A stretch of DNA of 64,000 nt from assembly GCF_001741865.1 (NCBI RefSeq), contig NZ_CP017147.1:4951001-5015000 (forward strand), written 5' to 3'. A model generated the notes under the pieces. It saw only the letters and a list, made by a program, of their open reading frames with translations. It was not told the DNA's origin and searched no databases. This DNA is from Bosea vaviloviae. GTDB taxonomy: Bacteria; Pseudomonadota; Alphaproteobacteria; Rhizobiales; Beijerinckiaceae. This document shows, piece after piece, positions 25,990 to 35,144 of the stretch; positions within the stretch are counted from its first letter, which is position 1, and every line of letters starts with the position of its first letter. Position numbers and translations under genes: made by a program.

Positions 25990-27759
25990 TCACGACCGGC
26001 AGCGCAGATCCTGCGTTCCCGGGCAGAAGCGAAGCGCGTTCGAGAGCGAGAACAGCACGGTCGCGCCACGGTCCCAGCGCAGCGGGGAGCTATAGGTCAG
26101 CGGCCTGGCAACGGCGATCCCGAGCTGCAGATCGTCGCTGACGAACAGCCTGACACCGACCCCGACCGAGGCCAGGCCCTGCACCAGATCCTTCGGCTGG
26201 CTGTAGCTTCGCGTGACGCCGCCCTCGGTGAAGCCATAGAGCTGGTACCCCTTCGCAAAGCCGAGGTTCAGCGGCTGGTCGAAACGCAGTTCGGCCGAGC
26301 CCGCGACGGCATTGTCGCCCGCCAGCCAACCACCCTCAAAACCGCGACCGAAAGACAGGCCGCCGAGATAATATTGCTGGGAGGACAAGAGCGGCCCGGA
26401 CGCGACCTGCCCCGCGGCCGAAAACTTCAGCGACCAGTTCTCGACAAGGCTCTGGTAATGCGTGAACGAGGCGTTGAGCAGCGAGAAGCGGCTCGACGCA
26501 CCGGAGCGCGAGAGCCAGTCCGTACTGTCCGCTTTCGCGTCGACGAGGCCGAGGCCATGCCGGTAGGTCGCGGAGAGATAGCTCCAGCTACCCTCGGTCG
26601 CATGCAGCTTGTAGTCGGCCGAGAGGCTGGCGAGGCCGATGCGGTCGCTGTAAAGGCGGCCATAGCTGTTCTGTTCGCTGACATCGCTCAGGCCAAGCGA
26701 GCCGGACAGCCAGAGCGTATGGATCTGGCTCAGCACGGGCGCAAAGGCGATGCGGGCCTCATAGGTCTCGGCCTGGGAGACCGTGCGCAGCCAGCGCCGC
26801 TCGTCGCCCGGCCAGACCTCGCTGCGGGAGGCCGAGATTCCGATACGCAGGCTCTCGACACCGAGCGGCAGATCATAGCTCGCACGGCCATAGCGCAATT
26901 CGCGCGAAGCCCCTGGCGCAAAGGAGCCGGATACGGCGAGGCTGTCGCCCGGCATGACGAGCGAATTCAGAGCGGCGCTGGCCGAGGACTGCCAGGGCCC
27001 CACGGCGGCAGAGCCCATATTGTCGACGCCGACCGCGGTATAGACGCGCCAGGACTGGACGGAGACGGTCAGGCGGAAGCGGCCGCTTGCGGGTGTGATC
27101 TCGTCGAGTGCCGTATCGGTGACCCGCAGCCCGGGTCGGTCATTGGCCAGCAGGAGCTGGCGTTCGAGCGTGGCCAGCCGCGCCGGACGCTCGGCTGCGA
27201 TCGGCGAAAGCAGCGGCTTCACCCCGAAAGCCTCGGCCTGCTCGCCCTTGACGACGATCTCCTCGACCGCGCCCTCGATGATCTGGATGCGCAATCGTCC
27301 GCGCTTGAGATCCTGCGGCGGCACGATCGCGCGGCTGAGATGGAAACCTGCCTTGCGATAGATCTCGCTGATTGCTGCAGCGATAGTGACGATATCGGAC
27401 TGGGATATCTCGCGCCCGAGATGACCGGCATAGGCCGTGGCCAGCTCTCCGGCGGAAAGCGCTGACATTCCGTCGAGGTCGACAGCCTGAAGTCGGAACA
27501 GCCGCCTGGTGTCGGCACTTGGTTGCTGGTTCACGGCAGCGACGGAGGGCAGCGGCGGCAGCGGTTTCAGGCGCTGCTCGGCCTCACGGCGCTGCGCTTG
27601 CGTCTGTGCCGCAGCCTCGACGGGCTGAAGCGGCCTTGCCGGCGACTGCGCCCCGGCCGATCCCGGCGCGAGCGCCTGAATCAGAGAGATGATCGCAGCG
27701 GCAAAGACGGTTCCTGACGAACGGATTTTCACTTTGTGTCGTTCGGCTCGACGCCGCAT
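25990..27759 (-). CDS. TpsB/FhaC-type outer-membrane transporter (two-partner secretion)
   Basis: A 589-residue ShlB/FhaC/HecB-type protein. A signal peptide ends near GSAGAQ; a GTG ten codons in is an alternative start. A Pro/Gln-rich linker follows, then a POTRA_2 domain (about 85-165, with SDIVTIAAAISEIYRKAGF and RLRIQIIEGAVEEI). The C-terminal half is a beta-barrel with repeated aromatic strands, GLSFGRGFEGG near 500, and a typical final strand. Such proteins secrete a large TpsA adhesin or cytolysin across the outer membrane. No TpsA gene lies in the window. The divergent FecR-domain gene shares its 195-base control region. Confidence 0.9.
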   Translation of the reverse strand: MRRRAERHKVKIRSSGTVFAAAIISLIQALAPGSAGAQSPARPLQPVEAAAQTQAQRREAEQRLKPLPPLPSVAAVNQQPSADTRRLFRLQAVDLDGMSALSAGELATAYAGHLGREISQSDIVTIAAAISEIYRKAGFHLSRAIVPPQDLKRGRLRIQIIEGAVEEIVVKGEQAEAFGVKPLLSPIAAERPARLATLERQLLLANDRPGLRVTDTALDEITPASGRFRLTVSVQSWRVYTAVGVDNMGSAAVGPWQSSASAALNSLVMPGDSLAVSGSFAPGASRELRYGRASYDLPLGVESLRIGISASRSEVWPGDERRWLRTVSQAETYEARIAFAPVLSQIHTLWLSGSLGLSDVSEQNSYGRLYSDRIGLASLSADYKLHATEGSWSYLSATYRHGLGLVDAKADSTDWLSRSGASSRFSLLNASFTHYQSLVENWSLKFSAAGQVASGPLLSSQQYYLGGLSFGRGFEGGWLAGDNAVAGSAELRFDQPLNLGFAKGYQLYGFTEGGVTRSYSQPKDLVQGLASVGVGVRLFVSDDLQLGIAVARPLTYSSPLRWDRGATVLFSLSNALRFCPGTQDLRCRS

Positions 27760-27954
27760 GCCCTGTCGCCTGTCCGAATTCGAGCCAGCCCTCCGGCCTC
27801 TCCCGACCGTAAAAAAACATGGTTAATGAAACGCTCCAGATTTGAGGATTTACAGGCTGGGGCGCTAAGCCTCTTTTCACGCCTGTCTTTTATGCTCCTG
27901 GGTCAGCGGTTTGCGCCTGCGCAAAGTCCGCCTGCGACTCAAGGATTGAGAACC

Positions 27955-29241
27955 ATGCTTCGAAAAGCGGCACGATTTGCCACCGGCCTCGCCTTGGCTG
28001 TCATCGTCGCGATCGGAGCCGTCCCAGCGGCACAGGCTGAGGACAATCTTTGGCGGATCGCCAAAGTCTCAGGCGAGGCTTGGGTCTCCGGCGGCGGCAT
28101 CCAGCAGGCTTCTGCAGCGCAGCAGGCGGAATTACGGCCAGGCGATTCGATCCGGACCGGGCGCAATGGACGCGTGCTGCTCGTTCGCGGCGCAGAAAGC
28201 ATCCTGATCTCGGCCAATTCGGCGATCAGCCTTCCGGAAGCCGGGCGCCCCGGCATGTCGACGGTGATCCAGCAGGCGGGTTCGATCCTGCTCGACGTTG
28301 AAAAGCGCAATGTCCAGCATTTCGAGGTCGAGACCCCTTATCTGGCGGCGGTGGTGAAGGGCACGCGCTTCAGCGTCTCGCTCCAGAGCGGGCAGGCCAA
28401 GGTCGACGTTGTGCGCGGCCAGGTCCAGGTCTCGGATTTCCGTTCCGGGCAGTTCGCGCTCGTCCTGCCGGGCCAGAGCGCGCGGGCTTCCTTCGGCCAG
28501 GTTCCCGGACTGCAGCTCTCGGGCCAGGGCACGCTCGCACGTGTCGAGCAGGGCACACCGCAGGCGGCGCGTGTTGCTCCCCTTGCGGTTCCAGGCGGAG
28601 GCCTCCGACCCGCTCCCGGCGCCACGCCGCTGCTGCGCGGCACTGCGCCCGTGCTCAACGAGGTTTCCGACCGGCGCCGGCCCGCTCCGTCAGCTATCGC
28701 GCGGGGATCGAACGGCGCACTGCGCATTTCCGCACCGCTGGGCGACGTCAAGCTCGACATCCACAAGGTCACGCGCGGCATGGCACGCAGCGAGGCGCAG
28801 GCGAACGGCCAGGCCCCTAGCCGCGCAACGGTGTGGAACACCGGCGAGCTCAACCCAGGCAATGGCGGCAACAAGAACAATCTGGGCAATAGCGGCAGCG
28901 CGGTCGGAGGGAGGGGAGCAGCCGGCGCCGGCGCGGCGAGCACGGCTTCCGGAACGGCGGGCACGGGTTCTGCGAGTGCAAACGCCGTAAATGGCCAAGG
29001 CATCGCGCAATCGGCTGGGAACCGAAGCAATAGCAGCCTGGCCGGCAGCGCGAGCGGCGGCAATTCCTCGAGCAGCAATGCCGGCGGAAACGGCAATGGG
29101 AACTCCTCCGGCAGCAACGCCGGAGGGAGCGGCAAATCCACCAGCAGCAACGCTGGCGGAAACGGAAACGGCAATGCCTTTGGGCTCGCCAAAAACGGCA
29201 ATGGCAACGGCAATGGCAATGGCAACAGCAAGAAGGACTGA
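27955..29241 (+). CDS. Exported FecR-domain protein with Gly/Asn/Ser-rich tail
   Basis: A 428-residue protein from ATG 27955 with AAGGA nine bases upstream. The signal peptide ends near AQA-ED (28). Residues about 50-150 form a FecR domain (ELRPGDSIRTGRNGRVLLVRG, then TPYLAAVVKGTRFSV and VDVVRGQVQVSD). The remainder is low complexity, with Pro/Ala first and then repeats of SNAGGNGNGN and a NGNGNGNGN end before SKKD. FecR domains sense outer-membrane signals, but here there is no transmembrane helix for sigma control, so it is periplasmic or exported. It is divergent from tpsB and followed 33 bases later by the CHASE2-EAL gene. Confidence 0.88.
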   Translation: MLRKAARFATGLALAVIVAIGAVPAAQAEDNLWRIAKVSGEAWVSGGGIQQASAAQQAELRPGDSIRTGRNGRVLLVRGAESILISANSAISLPEAGRPGMSTVIQQAGSILLDVEKRNVQHFEVETPYLAAVVKGTRFSVSLQSGQAKVDVVRGQVQVSDFRSGQFALVLPGQSARASFGQVPGLQLSGQGTLARVEQGTPQAARVAPLAVPGGGLRPAPGATPLLRGTAPVLNEVSDRRRPAPSAIARGSNGALRISAPLGDVKLDIHKVTRGMARSEAQANGQAPSRATVWNTGELNPGNGGNKNNLGNSGSAVGGRGAAGAGAASTASGTAGTGSASANAVNGQGIAQSAGNRSNSSLAGSASGGNSSSSNAGGNGNGNSSGSNAGGSGKSTSSNAGGNGNGNAFGLAKNGNGNGNGNGNSKKD

Positions 29242-29274
29242 CCGCCGGATTGCAGACGGAGCGGTGCCCCGCCC

Positions 29275-32010
29275 GTGAAGCGCCTGCGCCCCCACCTGCT
29301 CGTCGGATTGCTGCTGTCGCTCCTGATCCTGTCGGGGCTGCATCCGTGGATGCGCGAAACCTTGCTCGATGCGCGCTTCAGGCTGCTGACACGGCAGGCC
29401 ACCGGCGACATTGTCCTGGTCGAGATCGATCCGCGCTCGATCCAGGCGCTGGGACGCTGGCCCTGGCTGCGCAGCGTCCACGCCGAGCTGGTGCAGCGGC
29501 TCGAACGCGCCGGCGCGACCGATATCGTGTTCGACGTCGATTTCAGCACGCCATCCAGCCCCGATCAGGACGCAGCCTTCGCCGCAGCCCTGCAGGCAGC
29601 CGGTGGCTCGGTGGTCCTGCCGGCCTTCCGCCAGCGCGTCGCCGATCGCGGCGACGGTCACACGCTTCACGTCAACCGCCCGATCCCGCTCTTCGCGCAG
29701 CAGGCCTGGCTCGCCCTCGTCAATGTCTTGCCCGAGCGCGACGGCGTCATTCGCCAATACAGCCACAGCGCCGTGATCGAAGGCGAGTTCATTGCCTCCG
29801 TCGGCGCCATGCTCGCCGGCAGGCACGACCAGAACGCCCCGCCCTTCCGCATCGATTTCGGCATCCAGCCGGCCTCCGTGCCGAGCCTTTCGGCCATCGA
29901 CATCCTGCGCGAGACGCCAGCGGCGCTTGCCGCGCTGCATGGCAAGAAAGCCATCATCGCCGGCACCGCCGCCGAACTGGGCGACCGCTTCACGGTGCCC
30001 AATGGCCGCATCATCCCAGGCTCGCTGGTGCAGGCGCTCGCCGCCGAGTCGATCATCCAGGGGCGGACACTCACTACGACCTCGCCTGCGGTCTCGCTGG
30101 GCGGCCTCGCCGCGCTGATCGTCGCGATGGCCGCCATCTGGAGCCGGGTCCGAGCGGGACGGCGGATCCTCGTGCTGGGTCTGCTCGCATTGGCGATCGA
30201 AGGCGCGGCGGTCTGTGTCCAGGCCTTCCACCCGATCGCCTTCGACAGTTCGCTCCTGCTGGCCGGCGTCGCTGCCTACGCACTCGTCACCGCCATCGAT
30301 GAGATCGATCTGCGCGGCCTCCTCAGGCTCGCCGCCGAACGGCGCTTCGAGCGCATCGCCATGTGCCTGAGCGACGGGCTGGTCTGTGTCGATCAAACCG
30401 GCCGGATCACGCTCTGGAACCCCGGCGCGAGCGCGATCTTCGGCCACCCCGAACAGGCGGCCATCGGCCAGCCCTTCGAATTCCTGCTGGCTCAGGGCGA
30501 TGGCAGCGTGAGCGAGGCACCGTTCAGGCTGACTGCGGTGCCGCTGGCCCGGCTGCTGCAGCGCGGAGGGACGGTCGTCGAACTCATGGGCTTGCGCCGC
30601 TCGGGCGAGCCCTTCGATCTGGAATGCAGCCTGTCCTGCTGGGATACCGCCGCCGGCGTGCAATATGGCGTGGTGCTGCGCGATATCTCGCTGCGCAAGC
30701 GCCAGCAGGAGCATATCCGCTATCTCGCCGAATGCGACACCGTGACCGGCCTGCCCAACCGCAACAGCCTGATGGCGCATCTCGAAGATGCTATCTCGCG
30801 AAAGGAGCCGGGCACCGCCACGCTGCTGCTCGTCGGCGTGAACCGCTTCCAGCAGATCAATAATCTCTACGGCCATTCCTTCGGCGACGCACTGGTCGTC
30901 GCCCTTGTCGAGCGCCTGCGGGTCGTTGCCGCGCAGGCGAGCCTGATCGCTCGTCTGGGCAGCGACGAATTCGCGATCCTGTTCACAGGCGAGGCAGGTG
31001 AGGCCGCGGCACTGGGCGAGCGTATCGTCGCCGATTTCCAGTATCGGCCCGTCACGGTCGGAGACCGTCCGCATCGCATCGCGGTCGCGATCGGACTGGC
31101 TTCGACCAGTACTGCGCAGCATGCCGAGATGCTGATCGGCAACGCTCATTTCGCGCTGGCCAGCGCCAAGGCCCAAACGAGCGCGGCTCCGGTTCCGTTC
31201 GATCCCCTGATGCGCGGCGCTATCGAACGGCGCGAGGCACTGGAGGCCGAGCTGCGCACGGCGCTGGCCGATAACGAGTTCGAGTTGTTCTATCAGCCGC
31301 AGATCGAGCTGCGCACCGGGACTGTCGTCGGCGCGGAAGCGCTGATCCGCTGGCGCCATAGCGAACGTGGCTATGTCTCGCCCGCCGAGTTCATGCCGGT
31401 GGTGAACACCACCTCGCTGTCGGAGGATGTCGCCGCCTGGGTTCTCGAAACCGCCTGCCGGCGGGCAGCCGATTGGCAGCGCCGTGGCTACGCCATACGC
31501 ATCGGCGTGAACCTGGCACAGTCCCAGTTCGCGACCGGCGATCTGGCCGCAGAGGTCGAAAGACGGCTCGCTGAGAATGGCTTGCGCCCCGAGCTGCTCG
31601 AACTCGAGGTGACGGAGGACATCATCCTCGACGATGGGGCCAAGACGTTGCGCGTGCTCGCGGCGCTGCGGGCACTCGGCGTCAAGATCGCGTTCGACGA
31701 TTTCGGCACCGGCTATGGCAGCTTGACCTATCTGAAAAGCTTTCCGCTCGACAAGATCAAGATCGACCAGTCCTTCGTGAAACGGCTGGAGCCCGGCTCA
31801 CAGGATGCAGCCATCGTTGCCGCGACGATCGATCTCGGCCAGGCGCTTGGTCTTTCGGTCATCGCGGAGGGCATCGAGACGCAAGCGACCGCCAGCCTGC
31901 TGCGCGAGATGGGCTGCGACGAGGGGCAAGGCTATCTGATCAGCAAGCCGATCCCGGCCCAGGAATTCGCGATGAAGTTCCTGCGCAAGGAGGCGCGGCT
32001 CGTGGCATAG
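29275..32010 (+). CDS. CHASE2-PAS-GGDEF-EAL membrane protein, probable c-di-GMP phosphodiesterase
   Basis: A 911-residue protein starting at GTG 29275. Order: TM helix (about 8-25), periplasmic CHASE2 sensor (about 26-270, with VEIDPRSIQALGRWPW and FDVDFS), about three TM helices to 345, PAS (about 355-475), GGDEF (about 485-640) and EAL (about 655-905). The GGDEF active site reads RLGSDEF (560-566) and the metal-binding Asp of the first loop is replaced (GVNRFQQ), so cyclase activity is doubtful. EAL residues are all present: EAL (688), N in GVNLAQ, E in LEVTED, DDFGTG, K in KIKID, E in AEGIE, Q in GQGY. It likely degrades c-di-GMP in response to a periplasmic signal, perhaps sensed with the FecR protein. 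Confidence 0.93.
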   Translation: MKRLRPHLLVGLLLSLLILSGLHPWMRETLLDARFRLLTRQATGDIVLVEIDPRSIQALGRWPWLRSVHAELVQRLERAGATDIVFDVDFSTPSSPDQDAAFAAALQAAGGSVVLPAFRQRVADRGDGHTLHVNRPIPLFAQQAWLALVNVLPERDGVIRQYSHSAVIEGEFIASVGAMLAGRHDQNAPPFRIDFGIQPASVPSLSAIDILRETPAALAALHGKKAIIAGTAAELGDRFTVPNGRIIPGSLVQALAAESIIQGRTLTTTSPAVSLGGLAALIVAMAAIWSRVRAGRRILVLGLLALAIEGAAVCVQAFHPIAFDSSLLLAGVAAYALVTAIDEIDLRGLLRLAAERRFERIAMCLSDGLVCVDQTGRITLWNPGASAIFGHPEQAAIGQPFEFLLAQGDGSVSEAPFRLTAVPLARLLQRGGTVVELMGLRRSGEPFDLECSLSCWDTAAGVQYGVVLRDISLRKRQQEHIRYLAECDTVTGLPNRNSLMAHLEDAISRKEPGTATLLLVGVNRFQQINNLYGHSFGDALVVALVERLRVVAAQASLIARLGSDEFAILFTGEAGEAAALGERIVADFQYRPVTVGDRPHRIAVAIGLASTSTAQHAEMLIGNAHFALASAKAQTSAAPVPFDPLMRGAIERREALEAELRTALADNEFELFYQPQIELRTGTVVGAEALIRWRHSERGYVSPAEFMPVVNTTSLSEDVAAWVLETACRRAADWQRRGYAIRIGVNLAQSQFATGDLAAEVERRLAENGLRPELLELEVTEDIILDDGAKTLRVLAALRALGVKIAFDDFGTGYGSLTYLKSFPLDKIKIDQSFVKRLEPGSQDAAIVAATIDLGQALGLSVIAEGIETQATASLLREMGCDEGQGYLISKPIPAQEFAMKFLRKEARLVA

Positions 32011-32129
32011 CTGGCGCCACTGGATGGCGTAAGCCTTGAGCCTCAGGAACAAATTGATCGAGCTTCAGGTTTACCCAGATGCTCCTCATAGCGTGGCCAG
32101 CACGAAAAGGGGGCATCGGGAGAGAAGCA

Positions 32130-32369
32130 ATGCAAAGACGAGCTTTTCTGATGATGATGTTCGGAGCGGGGTTATTGCCCGTGACGCTTCACAGTGCAGC
32201 TGAGGCGTTGCCGGTTGCCGCTGCCGCTCAGCTATCGGCAAAAGCCGAGGATTCGTTGATCGAGCCTGCGCGAAATCGAGGTCACGGCTACGGGCGGGGC
32301 AGAAATCGCGGTCTCCATCGCGGATGGAATCGTGGGCGACATCGTGGCTGGTACAAACGCCGCCGCTAG
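32130..32369 (+). CDS. Small exported basic protein, Arg/Gly-rich
   Basis: A 79-residue protein from ATG 32130 with GGGAGAG seven bases upstream. A signal peptide runs to about AAEA (MMMFGAGLLPVTLHSAAEA). The mature end is extremely basic, with repeats of RGxNRG and HRGW ending YKRRR. No domain is recognised. The stop codon TAG is the first bases of a dispersed palindromic repeat, so the C-terminus may have been set by repeat insertion. Its downstream position after the CHASE2-EAL gene may be incidental. Confidence 0.65.
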   Translation: MQRRAFLMMMFGAGLLPVTLHSAAEALPVAAAAQLSAKAEDSLIEPARNRGHGYGRGRNRGLHRGWNRGRHRGWYKRRR

Positions 32370-32470
32370 AGCATTTTCGAGCGAAGTGGATACCGGTTCG
32401 CGTGAAGAAAATGCGATAAAACAAAGGGATAGAGCATTTCCGCGATTCGGAGAAACGCGGAAATGCTCTA
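32367..32470. repeat. Dispersed palindromic repeat, GAGCATTTTCGAGCG type
   Basis: It begins AGAGCATTTTCGAGCGAAGT, contains ACCGGTTCGCGTGAAG and AAAATGCGATAAAACA, and ends with a perfect 13-base stem (GAGCATTTCCGCG and its complement). Related copies lie at 54812 and 56013. It overlaps the stop codon of the small basic protein gene. Confidence 0.8.
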
Positions 32471-32614
32471 GTGAGCGCCGAGCCAGGACAGGGAGCGTTG
32501 CCCTAACCAAAATACGAGCTCGCCACGAATGTCGTGGCGAGCTTCTGAAATCACTGGCTTCATCTCAAGCCAGGCTCTCGGGATGAGGGTTCGGGGACGA
32601 CCCGAACAGCGCCC

Positions 32615-34222
32615 TCACATCCTGAACACGCCGAACTTCGTTTCCGGCACTTCGGCATTGAGGCAGGCGGAGAAGGCCAGCGCCAGCACGCGCCGCGTCT
32701 CGGAGGGTAGGATGATGCCATCGTCCCAGAGCCGGGCGGTCGCGTGATAGGGCGAGCCCTCCTCCTCATATTTCGAGCGGATCGGCGCCTTGAAGGCCTC
32801 CTCCTCCGCCGCCGTCCAGCTCTTGCCCTCGGCCTCGATATTGTCGCGGCGGACGGTCGCAAGCACGCTCGCCGCCTGCTCGCCGCCCATCACCGAGATG
32901 CGCGAATTCGGCCAGGTGAAGAGGAAGCGCGGGGAATAGGCGCGCCCGCACATGCCGTAATTGCCGGCTCCGAAGGAGCCGCCGACCAGCACGGTGATCT
33001 TCGGCACCTTCGCCGAGGCCACCGCCGTCACGAGCTTGGCCCCGTCCTTGGCGATACCGCGCGTCTCGAAATCGCGGCCGACCATGAAGCCGGTGATGTT
33101 CTGCAGGAAGAGCAGCGGAATCCGGCGCTGGCAGCAGAGTTCGATGAAATGCGCGCCCTTCAACGCGCTCTCCGAGAAAAGGATGCCGTTATTGGCGATG
33201 ATGCCGACGGGGATGCCGTGGATGCGGGCAAAGCCGGTGATCAGCGTCGTGCCGTAGAGCTTCTTGAACTCGTCGAACTCGGAGCCGTCGACGAGCCGGG
33301 CGATGACCTCGCGGATGTCGTATTGCTTCTTGAGATCGGTCGGGACGACGGCTTCCAGCTCCTCGACAGGATAGAGCGGCTCGACCGACTCGGCGATGTC
33401 GAGATCGGGCCGCTTGACGCTATTGAGATTGCTGGCGATGCGGCGCGCGATGGCGAGTGCATGGGTGTCGTCGCCGGCATAATGGTCGGCGACGCCCGAG
33501 AGGCGGGCATGGACATCGGCGCCGCCGAGGTCTTCCGCCGAGACGACCTCGCCGGTCGCGGCCTTCACCAAAGGCGGGCCGCCGAGGAAGATCGTGCCCT
33601 GGTTCTTGACGATGATCGTCTCGTTCGACATCGCCGGCACATAGGCGCCGCCGGCGGTGCAGGAGCCCATCACCACCGCGACCTGAGGAATGCCTTCGGC
33701 CGAGAGCGTTGCCTGGTTGTAGAAGATCCGGCCGAAATGCTCGCGGTCGGGAAAGACCTCGGTCTGGTGCGGCAGGTTGGCGCCGCCGGAATCGACCAGA
33801 TAGATGCAAGGAAGCCGGTTCTCGCGCGCGATCTCCTGGGCACGCAGATGCTTCTTCACCGTCATCGGATAATAGGTGCCGCCTTTGATCGTCGCGTCGT
33901 TGCAGACGATCATGCATTCGCGGCCGGAGACGCGCCCGATGCCGGCGATCATGCCGGCGCCATGGATCTCCTTGTCATACATCTCGAAAGCGGCGAGCGC
34001 CCCGATCTCGAGGAAGGCGGAACCGGGATCGAGCAGGCGCAGCACACGTTCTCTCGGAAGCAGCTTTCCCCGCGCCGTATGACGCTCGCGCGATTTGGCG
34101 TTGCCGCCGAGCGCGGCCGTCATGCGGCGTTCCTGCAATTCGCCGCGCAGGGCGGCCCAGTTCTCGGCATTGGCGCGCGTCTCGGCCGAATCCAGATCGA
34201 CCTTGCTCTCGATGACCGGCAC
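32615..34222 (-). CDS. mccB: Methylcrotonyl-CoA carboxylase carboxyltransferase (beta) subunit
   Basis: A 535-residue carboxyltransferase from GTG 34222 with GAGGGAG eight bases upstream. It begins with [24 protein letters not shown], in which the [10 protein letters not shown] stretch is the family hallmark. [13 protein letters not shown] and [29 protein letters not shown] follow, and then the CoA and biotin sites ([36 protein letters not shown]). The sequence pattern is that of 3-methylcrotonyl-CoA carboxylase rather than propionyl-CoA carboxylase. It works with the biotin subunit encoded 9.5 kb away on the same strand. Separation of the two genes is unusual, as they are normally adjacent. 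Confidence 0.92.
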   Translation of the reverse strand: MPVIESKVDLDSAETRANAENWAALRGELQERRMTAALGGNAKSRERHTARGKLLPRERVLRLLDPGSAFLEIGALAAFEMYDKEIHGAGMIAGIGRVSGRECMIVCNDATIKGGTYYPMTVKKHLRAQEIARENRLPCIYLVDSGGANLPHQTEVFPDREHFGRIFYNQATLSAEGIPQVAVVMGSCTAGGAYVPAMSNETIIVKNQGTIFLGGPPLVKAATGEVVSAEDLGGADVHARLSGVADHYAGDDTHALAIARRIASNLNSVKRPDLDIAESVEPLYPVEELEAVVPTDLKKQYDIREVIARLVDGSEFDEFKKLYGTTLITGFARIHGIPVGIIANNGILFSESALKGAHFIELCCQRRIPLLFLQNITGFMVGRDFETRGIAKDGAKLVTAVASAKVPKITVLVGGSFGAGNYGMCGRAYSPRFLFTWPNSRISVMGGEQAASVLATVRRDNIEAEGKSWTAAEEEAFKAPIRSKYEEEGSPYHATARLWDDGIILPSETRRVLALAFSACLNAEVPETKFGVFRM

Positions 34223-34290
34223 GTCGCGCTCCCTCGTCAGTTCTTGGGATCAGCCTTATGAACGGCTATGCGGGTGCTGCCAACGGGGCG

Positions 34291-35007
34291 TCATGCCAAG
34301 ATGGTCGGCCCAAAGATGCGCTCGAATTGTGCGCGCAAGGTCGAATCGACCTCCGGCATCGTCACGGGCAGGCCGAGATCGACCAGCGAGGTCACGCCTT
34401 GGTCGCTGACGCCGCAGGGCACGATGCCGTCGAAATGCGTGAGCTCCGGCTCGACATTCAGCGCGATGCCGTGGAACGAGACCCAGCGCCGGACCCGGAT
34501 GCCGATCGCGGCGATCTTGTCCTCCGCGCTCTCCGCTCCAGACTTCGCCTGCTTCTCGGGCCGACGCACCCAGACGCCGACGCGGTCCTCGCGCCGCTCG
34601 CCCCTGACATTGAAGGCGTCGAGCGTGCCGATCAGCCAGGCCTCTAGCGCCGCCACGAAGCGCCTGAGATCGGGGTCGCGGCGCTTCAGGTCGAGCATCA
34701 CATAGGCCACGCGCTGGCCCGGGCCGTGATAGGTGAACTGCCCGCCCCGGCCGCTGCGATGCACCGGAAAGCGCTCCGGCGCGATCAGATCCTCATCCTT
34801 GGCCGAGGTGCCGGCGGTGTAGAGCGGCGGATGCTCGACCAGCCAGACGCGCTCGGGCGCAAGCCCGTCGGCGATCAGCGCGACACGCGCCTCCATCTCG
34901 GCGACGGCAGCCTCATAACCGGTCAGGCCCTCAGCCACGACCCATTCGACCGGGCCGGCCTCGCCCTCTGCCCCAAACAAAACCGCCAGCGCCTCGCGCG
35001 TCTTCAC
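34291..35007 (-). CDS. lipB: Octanoyl-[acyl-carrier-protein]:protein N-octanoyltransferase
   Basis: A 238-residue LipB starting at GTG 35007 with AAGG upstream. It transfers octanoate from ACP to lipoyl domains in lipoate biosynthesis. It has [20 protein letters not shown], the conserved [22 protein letters not shown] and [14 protein letters not shown], and the catalytic Cys in [15 protein letters not shown] with the paired Lys in [14 protein letters not shown]. Length is normal. It is a stand-alone gene between the MCC beta gene and the divergent FliN-like gene. Confidence 0.95.
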   Translation of the reverse strand: MKTREALAVLFGAEGEAGPVEWVVAEGLTGYEAAVAEMEARVALIADGLAPERVWLVEHPPLYTAGTSAKDEDLIAPERFPVHRSGRGGQFTYHGPGQRVAYVMLDLKRRDPDLRRFVAALEAWLIGTLDAFNVRGERREDRVGVWVRRPEKQAKSGAESAEDKIAAIGIRVRRWVSFHGIALNVEPELTHFDGIVPCGVSDQGVTSLVDLGLPVTMPEVDSTLRAQFERIFGPTILA

Positions 35008-35144
35008 TTCGCCTTAACCCTGTTTGTTCAACGTTCATTCATCGGAAGCGGCAGGCGCCTCTTGCGCTCGAAAATAGCCCTCAGGCAAGCTCTGCTGGCA
35101 AGTTTCGTTGGTAGAATTCTGAAGTAGGGTTTCGGAGGCAGGAC

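Noticed and set aside
28690..31359. An 889-codon open frame on the minus strand opposite the FecR and CHASE2-EAL genes
   Set aside because: It is antisense to two clear domain proteins, reads as Arg/Asp/Gln/His-rich low-information sequence, and is explained by high GC content.
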